Source: Planctomycetaceae bacterium (GTDB lineage: Bacteria > Planctomycetota > Planctomycetia > Planctomycetales > Planctomycetaceae). Taken from it: a stretch of DNA of 64,000 nucleotides. Each line of letters begins with the position of its first letter. The stretch's first letter is position 1. The notes beneath the pieces were generated by a model. That model worked only from the letters and a program-made list of their open reading frames with translations, did no database searches and was not told the DNA's origin. The stretch spans positions 62,001-126,000 of the forward strand of contig JAKFWA010000119.1 in the NCBI GenBank assembly GCA_021732995.1, written 5' to 3'. The translations under genes and the position numbers were made by a program. Shown here piece after piece: positions 56,698-64,000 of this stretch.

Positions 56698-58245
56698 TTA
56701 CCGCTTGCCGCTCATGTCGCGTTGTGGCTTCAGACGCTGCGAACGATCGCCGTAGATCTTTGAGGTCTGGCCAGCCGAAGAACGATCGCCGACCGCTTCA
56801 CCAGTTGTGGTGCTGGCTGCACCGTTCTTCAGTGTGAAGGGACGATCGCCACCAGGCACATACAACTGGCGTTCCGGCTTGTACCCGATGTACGACAGGA
56901 AGTTACCCAGCGTGATTTCCTCGACACCCACGCGGCGAGCTTCATCTTTCATTGCCTTCAACTGATTGGCAATGTTCGAACGAACTTCTTTGTCTTCTGG
57001 ACGCACAGCCAATGATGGATCCGGAATGTCGGCGATGATCAGGTACTTCACATCGGAACCAACCTGAGGATCATTCTCTGCCCATTCAGACCATTCAGAC
57101 GGGAAGTTGGTGAAGCGAATGCGAGCGCCAGAGTCGAGCACTTCCTGAGTCACCTGCCCGCCGGCGGAGGCGATGATGTCATGGAATCGCTCACGATCTG
57201 AGATCCCGTCCTTGTCCAAATCGACGAGTCCAACGATCACAAACTTTTCGCGAATGCCAGGGCTCCACAGTGGCGTGTAGATCGGGTCACCCTTAGCCAG
57301 AGGTTGGAACGGGTCATCGCCGCGAACCTTAGCTTCTGCGGAGTGTGCGCCCGTGATTTTGATCACTTCGATCTGCGCCTTGATGTCCTCGGGACCGCGG
57401 CCCACGCCGTTATGTTCCTTGCGGTAGACCGAGAAGGAAACGCGAGGTCGCAGTCCGTCAGCCGAGCCGAGATTAATCGATACGGTTCTCGTCGAATTGT
57501 CGACCCACGTAACGAATCCGTCAGGGACCTCGAAGCTTTCCTTGGTCAGAGACTTCAAACGCTCGCGCAATCGATCGATCTGATCATTGTACTGGGCAAC
57601 CTCGCCCTCAACTCGCTTCCGCTCGTTGTCCCAAGCCGTTTTGGCATCGCTGAACTCGTTGTTCAGATTTTGCAGGTCCTTGTTGAGTTTGTCGATTGTC
57701 GCCTGCTTGCTCTTCACTTCTTCTGACTTGCTCTTGATCGCGTCTTCTTTGGCCTTAACCGCCAGTTCCTTGTCGGCCTTGGCCGCGTCAAGATCCTTGT
57801 TCAGATTGGTAACCCGATCGTCGAAACTCTTTTTCTCATCCGCCAGTGACGTCGTCATGGTCGCGAGTTGCTTGACCATGTTTGACCGCTCCTGGATCAG
57901 GGCGCTGACGGATTCCTTCATGGTGCGAGCCTGCGCGCCCTCAGCGACTGCGGCGGCGACACTGGCCTGCACGTCGCCCACCACAGTCTCTGCTCCGCCC
58001 TGCTCCGCAGTACCGACCGTATTCTGAGTCGCTCCAACCACGCGTTTCATCTCGTCAATATCTTTCAGGAGCTGGGTTGTGATGCCCTTCTCCTTCCCCA
58101 AATCCGCAGTCGCCGCGGTGGATGTCTTGGCCGCTTGAGTGAGTTCATCGTTGGTCTTGTACCACATGAACCCGCAGATGATGGAGACCAGCGCGAAGAT
58201 CGCAGCGGTGATCTGTGCGCCAAGTGAGCCTTTAGAAGCAGCCAT
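56698..58245 (-). CDS. Single-pass membrane protein with long coiled coil, function unknown
   Basis: 515 residues from the ATG at 58245, preceded by GGATGAG. One membrane helix near residues 9-28 is followed by a long alpha-helical coiled coil (about 85-235, rich in Lys, Glu, Asp and Ala). A beta-rich domain comes next (about 240-330, 'DGFVTWVDNSTRTVSINLGSADGLRPRVSFSVY', reminiscent of OB-like or SH3-like folds). The C-terminal domain is unknown and ends in a basic, Ser/Arg-rich tail. The arrangement resembles envelope-spanning structural proteins such as MreC, but no conserved catalytic motif is seen. The role is unknown; periplasmic location of most of the chain is inferred. Confidence 0.82.
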   Translation of the reverse strand: MAASKGSLGAQITAAIFALVSIICGFMWYKTNDELTQAAKTSTAATADLGKEKGITTQLLKDIDEMKRVVGATQNTVGTAEQGGAETVVGDVQASVAAAVAEGAQARTMKESVSALIQERSNMVKQLATMTTSLADEKKSFDDRVTNLNKDLDAAKADKELAVKAKEDAIKSKSEEVKSKQATIDKLNKDLQNLNNEFSDAKTAWDNERKRVEGEVAQYNDQIDRLRERLKSLTKESFEVPDGFVTWVDNSTRTVSINLGSADGLRPRVSFSVYRKEHNGVGRGPEDIKAQIEVIKITGAHSAEAKVRGDDPFQPLAKGDPIYTPLWSPGIREKFVIVGLVDLDKDGISDRERFHDIIASAGGQVTQEVLDSGARIRFTNFPSEWSEWAENDPQVGSDVKYLIIADIPDPSLAVRPEDKEVRSNIANQLKAMKDEARRVGVEEITLGNFLSYIGYKPERQLYVPGGDRPFTLKNGAASTTTGEAVGDRSSAGQTSKIYGDRSQRLKPQRDMSGKR

Positions 58246-58665
58246 GAACTCATCCTTCAAGGTCGGACGATGATAGGTATCGAGAGCGGAAGGCGATCTG
58301 AGAACCAGTCGCGCGATTCAGCGATAAAACAAGTCTACGCAGGGGGATGAATGAGTCAAGAAGGATCTACCGGTTGAAGGGAAGCAGACAGCCGAAGCGG
58401 CTGCGCATGTGGGTTGGAACAAGAAAACGAGGTGGAGTTAGGCAGTTGATAACGAGCAGGCATGTGGCATGCGTTGAACCGGGGAAGCTGGTTTGTCCCA
58501 TGAGATGGATTGCACCACTTGGGTGAATCGACTCGAAATCGAAGCGGGGAGACTCTTCGCAGGCAGTGAATGTACCTATCCTCCGATTTTCACTCCTTCG
58601 GCCACATCGCGCACCGGCAGCGCGGATTTCTGGCCATCGAACTTCGGCACACGGTCTAAATCTCG
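58246..58665. other. Divergent intergenic region upstream of polA
   Basis: No gene supported in this 420-base stretch. It holds a perfect small hairpin CAGCCG-AAG-CGGCTG at 58389-58403 and a weaker GCATG-TGG-CATGC near 58458. Neither is followed by a T-run. Promoters for polA and the coiled-coil gene should lie here but are not clear. Confidence 0.4.
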
Positions 58666-61353
58666 ATGAGCGAAACGCTTTACGTGATCGACGTTTTCAG
58701 TCTGGTGTTTCAGGTCTTTCACGCCATTCCCGCAATGACGAGTCCAGCGGGTCAGCCGACGAACGCGGTCTTCGGGTTCGCACGGGATGTGTTGGGAATT
58801 CTGAGGAATCACAAGCCGACCTATCTGGTTGCGGCTATGGATTCTCCGGAACGGGGCGTTCGTGAGGAGTTGTATCCGGAATACAAAGCGAACCGCGCCG
58901 AAATGCCGCCCGATTTGCGGCCTCAGATCGCAGTCGTGGCTGAGGTGATTCGCGCCTTTGGCATTCCGGTGATTCAGCACGCTGGCTGGGAAGCTGACGA
59001 CGTTCTGGCCACCTTGGCCAAACGCGCCGAGTTGGACGGCATCAATGCCGTGATGGTGACGAATGACAAGGACGCTCGGCAGTTGATCAGCTCTAGAGTG
59101 AGAATGCTCAATGTTCGCAAAGGCACCTTCATGGATGCCGACGCGGTGATCGCCGACTGGGGTGTGCGACCGGATCAGGTCGTCGAGTTTCAGGCGCTGG
59201 TGGGGGACTCGGTCGACAACGTGCCCGGAGTGCCGCAGATTGGTCCGAAGACAGCCGCCAGTTTGCTGAATCAGTTTGGTTCTCTCGAAGAACTGCTGCG
59301 CAGAGCTGACGAAGTCACCGCCAAGAAGGTCCGTGAGAATCTCAAGACCTATCCGCACCTGGCACGCATCAGCCGCCAACTGGTCGAATTGAATACGAAC
59401 CTGGAAATCGATTTCGACTGGAACATCGCGCGCGTGGGTAGGTTCGATGCGCAGCGGCTCGTCGAGCTGTTCCGTGAATGCGGATTCCGGCGACTGATTG
59501 ATGAGATCCGCGAGTTGGCACCCGCCGCAGAGGTGTCTGTTCCGAAGCTGTTCGCAGACGGCGAGCCTTCTGTCACCGTGGCGCAGTCGGTTGACGATTT
59601 GCAGCGATGGCTACAACGGAACCCCAAGGCGGACTTGGCCATTCGCCTGGAGTCATCCGGGCTCAATGCTCTGAGCCATCAGATTCTTGGAATGACTCTG
59701 GCTGACGACGCGCGGAACGCGTTGTTCGTTCCTCTGGACACAAAGTGTGGCAACGCGCCGCTGCAGCCGAACGCTGTTTGGGATTGCGTTGCGACACATC
59801 TGAATGCCTCCGGTCGTCGGTTGGTTGGTCACGATCTAAAACCCATTGCCGCGGCCCTGCACCGCGTCGGCCTTACCGAGGCTGAGTTGGGGCTGGACAC
59901 GATGGTGGGCAGCTACCTGCTGGCTTCGGGGTCTCGCAGCCATAGCCTGTCGGCGCAGGTTGAACGGTATTTCAGCGAGCCGCTGGAACAGCTAACTCGC
60001 CGCGTTGTCCTGCAGGACGGCAAAGTGCAGTCGTGGCCATCGGCGACTTTGGCAGAGGCTGCCGCTGAGGAAGCATGTCTGTGCTTGCGAGTCGCCGAAC
60101 GTATGCAGGCCGACCTGGCTGCCGTTGAGATGACTGACCTCTACGACAAGCTGGAGCGACCGTTGATCTCTGTGCTGGCCGATATGGAACGCGCCGGTGT
60201 GAAGGTGGATGCCGCTGAGCTGGGTCGGCAGAACGAAGACATCACCGCGCGGTTGGGTATCTTGCTGCACGAGATCCATGCGGAAGCTCAGGAAGAGTTC
60301 AACATCGACTCACCGAAGCAGCTCCGCGAGATCCTGTTCGACAAGCTGCAACTGCCTGTCATCAAGAAGACGAAGACTGGTCCCAGCACTGATCAGGACG
60401 TGCTGGAAGAACTGGCGAAGGTTCATCCGCTGCCTGCGAAGATCATCGAGCATCGCCATCTGACCAAATTGAAGGGTACGTATCTCGACGCGCTGGTGCC
60501 GCTGATCAATCCGCAGACGGGGCGCATTCATGCGTCGTTCAATCAGGTGACTGCTGCCACGGGTCGCTTGAGCTGCAGTAACCCGAATTTGCAGAACATT
60601 CCGATCAGGACTCCGGAAGGCGAACGGATTCGACGCGCGTTCATCGCTCAGGACACGGGCTGGAAGCTGATCTGCGCCGACTATTCGCAGATTGAACTGC
60701 GGATGCTGGCGCACTTCAGTCACGACGTTTCGTTACGGCAGGCGTTTGCGGATGGCATTGATGTGCATTCGGCGGTTGCAGCGCAAGTATTTGGCTTAGC
60801 TCCCGAGAATGTCGATTCGACTCAGAGGCGCATCGCGAAGGCCGTGAACTTCGGCGTGGTCTATGGGCAAAGTGCATTTGGCCTCAGCGAAGTTCTGGGG
60901 ATTCCGCGCGAAGAAGCAGCCGCGTTTATTGAAGGCTATTTCCAGAAGTATCACGGCGTAGCCGACTTCATGGATCGCACGCTGGATCTAACTGCCGAAT
61001 TGGGCTACGCGAAGACGATCCTCGGTCGGCGGCGAGCGATCACCGGTATTCGCGATGATCGCAAGGGGCAGCTCAACATGCCTGAGCGAACCGCTGTTAA
61101 TACGGTGATTCAGGGGTCAGCCGCCGATCTGATCAAGCAAGCTATGATCAACGTCGCCGCTCGGCTCAAGCGGGAGAAGCACGCTGCGCGGTTGCTCCTG
61201 CAGATCCATGACGAATTGATGTTTGAGGCACCAGCAGCGGAAGCTGAGGCTCTGGCCGAACTGGTTCGCCACGAAATGGAACACGCCCTGCCCTTGGACG
61301 TTCCGCTCAAAGTGGATATCTCCATCGGTGACAACTGGCTGGATGCCAAGTAA
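58666..61353 (+). CDS. polA: DNA polymerase I, 3'-5' exonuclease site degenerate
   Basis: 895 residues. The 5'-3' exonuclease domain (about 1-280) keeps most acidic residues ('VTNDKDARQL', 'GDSVDNVPGVPQIGPKTA'), though the usual Arg in 'FRAFHA' is Gln (Q16). The 3'-5' exonuclease-like domain (about 300-490) has lost three of the four metal-binding acids of E. coli Pol I: D355 becomes R327, D424 becomes I394 and D501 becomes C471; only E329 remains. The polymerase domain is intact: motif A 'DYSQIELR' (D671), motif B 'RIAKAVNFGVVYG' (721-733) and motif C HDE (847-849). It functions in Okazaki fragment processing and repair synthesis, probably without proofreading, as in Taq polymerase. Confidence 0.96.
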   Translation: MSETLYVIDVFSLVFQVFHAIPAMTSPAGQPTNAVFGFARDVLGILRNHKPTYLVAAMDSPERGVREELYPEYKANRAEMPPDLRPQIAVVAEVIRAFGIPVIQHAGWEADDVLATLAKRAELDGINAVMVTNDKDARQLISSRVRMLNVRKGTFMDADAVIADWGVRPDQVVEFQALVGDSVDNVPGVPQIGPKTAASLLNQFGSLEELLRRADEVTAKKVRENLKTYPHLARISRQLVELNTNLEIDFDWNIARVGRFDAQRLVELFRECGFRRLIDEIRELAPAAEVSVPKLFADGEPSVTVAQSVDDLQRWLQRNPKADLAIRLESSGLNALSHQILGMTLADDARNALFVPLDTKCGNAPLQPNAVWDCVATHLNASGRRLVGHDLKPIAAALHRVGLTEAELGLDTMVGSYLLASGSRSHSLSAQVERYFSEPLEQLTRRVVLQDGKVQSWPSATLAEAAAEEACLCLRVAERMQADLAAVEMTDLYDKLERPLISVLADMERAGVKVDAAELGRQNEDITARLGILLHEIHAEAQEEFNIDSPKQLREILFDKLQLPVIKKTKTGPSTDQDVLEELAKVHPLPAKIIEHRHLTKLKGTYLDALVPLINPQTGRIHASFNQVTAATGRLSCSNPNLQNIPIRTPEGERIRRAFIAQDTGWKLICADYSQIELRMLAHFSHDVSLRQAFADGIDVHSAVAAQVFGLAPENVDSTQRRIAKAVNFGVVYGQSAFGLSEVLGIPREEAAAFIEGYFQKYHGVADFMDRTLDLTAELGYAKTILGRRRAITGIRDDRKGQLNMPERTAVNTVIQGSAADLIKQAMINVAARLKREKHAARLLLQIHDELMFEAPAAEAEALAELVRHEMEHALPLDVPLKVDISIGDNWLDAK

Positions 61354-61365
61354 TCGTAAGTGGGA

Positions 61366-62331
61366 TTACTTCTTCGGTGAGACGAGAATCGTCCGCGAGC
61401 GGAAACCGTCGCGACCGCTCGCGATATTGAACACCAGTGGTTTGCCTTTCCGGGCTCGGCCGCCGAGCGATTCCGGCAGATAGTCCGCCTGAACTTCACT
61501 ACCCTTGCCGTCTCCGTTGTCGTCCAGCAGCGCGTGCTCGGTCGCCAGCAGCTCGCGATCCACATAGCTCTGCGTAATGTTGCGTGCGACGGTCAGGTAC
61601 AGGTCGAAAACTGTGAACGATCCGTCTGAATCGACATCGGACTCCTTGGTCTCTGGTGCCTCAAGCACCTTCACGAGTTCCTGAGGAAACTCGGTCTCGT
61701 TGGTTTCATAGTCCGCTTCCGTCGCGCTGATCACGACGCGCTCTTTTGCCGCCAGCGGCTTGATGAAGAAACCACTGGTAGAGGTCGTCAGGAAGAAGAC
61801 CTGTTCCTGAGCTGGCAAGTCCGCGAACTGCTTCGCGAAATCATTCTGATTGAGATCCGGCCCCGGCAGATTCAGCCATGAATTGCGGCCGTCGTAGTGA
61901 GTATGTCCCAGGACGAAGACCCAGCACGCATCACCTGGCTGAATGCTGGCTCGCATACCCTTCACCGCCTGCTCGATCTCATCGCGAGTGGATCGTTTCG
62001 CGTTGCGGATCAGTTCTGAGTCCGCATCCTGCGCCTCGCCACCAAACAGCACGTTGACATGCTCAGGCTTGATCCCGCAGTTCGACGTCAGCGCAGCATG
62101 CAGTTTCGTCACAGTTTCAGAGTAACTCTTGTGGTGATCTGCATTGCCCGGATGTCCGCAGAGGATGATCGCGTATCGTGTGCCCGTGACAGGTGCTGGC
62201 GACGCGTCCTCTGCGGATGCAACTCCAATCCAGCAGACACAGATCATGAAGGCTAAGCCGATCAAGTGTCTCCGGCGGTAGATGACGTACTTGATGTTGC
62301 CGAGGTCATTGGAACGCAGAGCTTCGAACAT
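61366..62331 (-). CDS. Secreted C13/caspase-fold protein lacking the catalytic cysteine, with EF-hand-like loops
   Basis: 321 residues. A signal or anchor helix near residues 22-40 follows an N-terminal basic stretch. The core looks like a caspase/legumain fold: 'RYAIILCGHPG' (first strand), a histidine in 'VFVLGHTHYDG' (H143) and, where the catalytic cysteine would sit, 'LTTSTSGFF' (181-189) with Thr/Ser instead. A calcium-loop-like 'DVDSDGSFTVFD' (232-243) and 'DDNGDGKGS' (270-278) suggest metal binding. Such cysteine-less C13-like proteins occur in planctomycetes; whether they cleave anything is unknown. It is the last gene of a leftward run of three. Confidence 0.75.
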   Translation of the reverse strand: MFEALRSNDLGNIKYVIYRRRHLIGLAFMICVCWIGVASAEDASPAPVTGTRYAIILCGHPGNADHHKSYSETVTKLHAALTSNCGIKPEHVNVLFGGEAQDADSELIRNAKRSTRDEIEQAVKGMRASIQPGDACWVFVLGHTHYDGRNSWLNLPGPDLNQNDFAKQFADLPAQEQVFFLTTSTSGFFIKPLAAKERVVISATEADYETNETEFPQELVKVLEAPETKESDVDSDGSFTVFDLYLTVARNITQSYVDRELLATEHALLDDNGDGKGSEVQADYLPESLGGRARKGKPLVFNIASGRDGFRSRTILVSPKK

Positions 62332-62387
62332 TGCGGTAACTCAATTTTTGATGAGCTGATCGATAACCAAGCGAAACATTCTCAGTA

Positions 62388-63233
62388 TCACTTCAACTTC
62401 TCTCGCAGCGCTGGTGGGAGCAGTTTTGAGAACGTGAAGTGTGTTGACGACGGGTTTCGCTGTTCGGGGTAGCGGTCGACATGCCAGACTACGTCATCGC
62501 GAAAACGGCCTTCCAGTTCGCCTGATGTCCGGCGTACGAAGGCGTACTGCCATTCGAAGCCGGTGCCTTTGCGGAAGGCTTCGATGAGCAGCAGAGTTTC
62601 CGGGTCAGTGCCTTGAACGAAGCCAAACACCGCTCCATCGAGCACGTCCGCTCGCTTACTTTCGTAGCGGTACAGTGGCTGCGGCAGCAGTCGCAACGAT
62701 TCGCGGTCGCTGTTGTTGCTCTTCCATCCCAACAAGGTTGAGGAGAACTCAGTTACCAGAGCTTTCATCTGCCTTAGTCGAGCGGCTGGCTGAGCACTGG
62801 GGGCCTCGGCGCCAGGAATCGCCTTAAACTCCAGCCCCGCCGATTTGGGCTTCCAGGTGGCAACACCATCTTGCTTGGCGACCAGCTTCCCGCGCGACAA
62901 AGAATCGAATTCATGATTCAGAGCGCTCTCCCACGGATAGACGCAGCAGACGGCCTCCGGTCGTCCCTGATGGAGGAAGAGGACCGTCATGCCATCGTCA
63001 GATCCGCGTGTGTTATTCGCCCACCGCATGACCACGCGTGGCTCCATTGGCGTCGCGGAGCTTTCGTCCGTCGTCAGCTCATACCAAGTGAGCGACTCGT
63101 CCAGTAGTTGACGAAGTGGCGATGGAATTTTCGAATCCGGGGCGGCCTCGTTCGCTGCAGGCTTTTCCTGAGCGAACCCGGTTCCCGCCAGCAGGCCAAC
63201 GACGAATGTGCAAATGAAAGACCTGCGTTTCAT
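62388..63233 (-). CDS. Secreted protein of unknown function, paralogue of its upstream neighbour
   Basis: 281 residues from the ATG at 63233, which has GGAGG upstream; an in-frame start at 63287 would precede the signal peptide. The signal peptide (about 1-22) ends 'GTGFAQE'. The mature part shares a clear pattern with the neighbouring protein: 'NHEFDSLSRGKL', 'RLRQMKALV', 'SLRLLPQPLYRYE' and 'FVQGTDPETLLLIEAF' against 'VHEFHSLADQPL', 'RQRQMREIS', 'ELRLLSKPIHQFE' and 'CQGTDPELILAVEAR'. No known domain is recognised. The ATG overlaps the upstream stop as ATGA, so translation is probably coupled. Confidence 0.8.
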   Translation of the reverse strand: MKRRSFICTFVVGLLAGTGFAQEKPAANEAAPDSKIPSPLRQLLDESLTWYELTTDESSATPMEPRVVMRWANNTRGSDDGMTVLFLHQGRPEAVCCVYPWESALNHEFDSLSRGKLVAKQDGVATWKPKSAGLEFKAIPGAEAPSAQPAARLRQMKALVTEFSSTLLGWKSNNSDRESLRLLPQPLYRYESKRADVLDGAVFGFVQGTDPETLLLIEAFRKGTGFEWQYAFVRRTSGELEGRFRDDVVWHVDRYPEQRNPSSTHFTFSKLLPPALREKLK

Positions 63234-64000
63234 GGTTGAGATCCTCCAGCGTTCGGCAATCGTTCCTGGCTGACGGTGTCGACCCAATGAGCCGAAGTCG
63301 GGCTCGCCGAATATTCGGGGGACGTCCAGACCTCTTTGTCATCGAGTCTGAGCTTGAGCGCGTAATCGGTGAAGGACGCCGCCGCGTAATGCCAGACCAG
63401 TACGCCATCCCGCTGTCGAGCCTCCACGGCCAGGATCAGCTCTGGATCTGTACCTTGGCAGAAAATGTTCAGGCTGCCGCTAAGGACATCGGTCGGTGGA
63501 TCAACTTCGAACTGGTGAATCGGCTTGGACAGCAGCCGCAGTTCCCAGCTCTTTCCTTTGTGATCAACGCTTTCCGCTGCGAAACGACGTGAGATCTCGC
63601 GCATTTGACGCTGGCGCCCCCCGGCTGATTTATCCACTGCGGGAGCACTCGGAACCAGCTTCCATTCGAGGCCGGGGGTCCTCGGTTTCCAGCGCGAGTG
63701 ACCTCTCCATTGCACAGACAAGGGCTGATCGGCGAGCGAGTGAAACTCATGCACGACGGCTCGGCGGTCACCTTCGATTGTCCATGCGAAGGTTGTGCCC
63801 AGCGCGGCTGGCCGTTTGTTGTGATCGACCCACAGATAGACCGCACCAATGTCATCACCGCGAACAGGCTGGCTGTGCCGAAAGACGGCCTGAGGCAGCA
63901 TGGTGAACTTCTCGTTCGGCGCGTCGGCAGGCTGAATGACATAGTCCTGAGCATGCCGCAGGCTGACCTTCAACCACGCGTCGACGAGTTGCTTGTCGTC
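63230..64000 (-). CDS. Secreted-type protein of unknown function, paralogue of downstream gene (start outside window)
   Basis: At least 256 residues are visible; the frame is open to the right edge, so the N-terminus and any signal peptide are missing. The TTG at 63973 is not the true start. The protein has the same architecture as the next gene (shared 'GTDPE' and 'RQMR' motifs), showing an old tandem duplication. 'KQLVDAWLKVSLRHAQD' just inside the edge corresponds to 'RQLLDESLTWYELTTDE' in the paralogue, so only the leader region is likely missing. The stop TGA overlaps the next ATG. Confidence 0.78.
   Translation of the reverse strand, partial: DDKQLVDAWLKVSLRHAQDYVIQPADAPNEKFTMLPQAVFRHSQPVRGDDIGAVYLWVDHNKRPAALGTTFAWTIEGDRRAVVHEFHSLADQPLSVQWRGHSRWKPRTPGLEWKLVPSAPAVDKSAGGRQRQMREISRRFAAESVDHKGKSWELRLLSKPIHQFEVDPPTDVLSGSLNIFCQGTDPELILAVEARQRDGVLVWHYAAASFTDYALKLRLDDKEVWTSPEYSASPTSAHWVDTVSQERLPNAGGSQP

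Overview
The window is chromosomal DNA from a member of the Planctomycetota. Several family signatures point there: four DUF1501 proteins, two secreted cytochrome c/DUF1549/DUF1553 proteins, a formylglycine sulfatase, and giant secreted proteins, one of which begins with a variant of the planctomycete LEPR-XLL leader (LEQRLVLS). The DNA is GC-rich and gene-dense. About 38 protein genes lie in short runs on both strands. I saw no rRNA, tRNA, CRISPR array, insertion sequence or phage module.

Left part (1-18 kb). The 3' end of a giant secreted metzincin-type protein (2-3298) is closed by a long terminator hairpin. Next come a secreted protein of unknown function, a DUF3592 membrane protein and a GrpB-family protein. 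A membrane-anchored squalene-cyclase-like toroid protein runs divergently from a compact SecA paralogue followed by an orphan MoxR ATPase. Then come a secreted cupredoxin-like protein, an HtrA/PDZ protein whose nucleophile serine is lost, the Tex transcription accessory protein, a TPR protein and an AlkC-like DNA alkylation repair protein.

Middle (18-43 kb). One gene of 8.7 kb encodes a 2903-residue secreted mosaic: subtilase, beta-helix, SdrD-type B domains, FG-GAP/VCBS repeats and RTX calcium-binding repeats. It is followed by a membrane protein, a GNAT acetyltransferase, a sulfatase, a CPBP protease, a PhnB-like VOC protein, and an AzgA-type purine permease with a secreted beta-helix/PKD protein just behind it. 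Three DUF1501 genes and one PSD1-type cytochrome gene then form a cluster, followed by an acyltransferase 3 gene.

Right part (43-64 kb). A secreted AroQ-gamma-type chorismate mutase faces rdgB. A macA-macB-like export operon is divergent from a fused enoyl-CoA hydratase/3-hydroxyacyl-CoA dehydrogenase. A second PSD1 gene, an MFS transporter, a fourth DUF1501 gene, a coiled-coil membrane protein and polA follow. The window ends with three leftward secreted-protein genes: a C13/caspase-fold protein without a visible catalytic cysteine, and two translationally coupled paralogues of unknown function.

The gene set fits a heterotrophic planctomycete with a large investment in extracellular and cell-surface proteins, mixed with single housekeeping genes (polA, tex, rdgB). 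I see no single defence island or mobile element. The best candidates for new biology are the short SecA/MoxR pair, the degenerate proteases, the secreted chorismate mutase and the right-edge paralogue pair. All functions were read from the sequence and from family knowledge; no database search was run.
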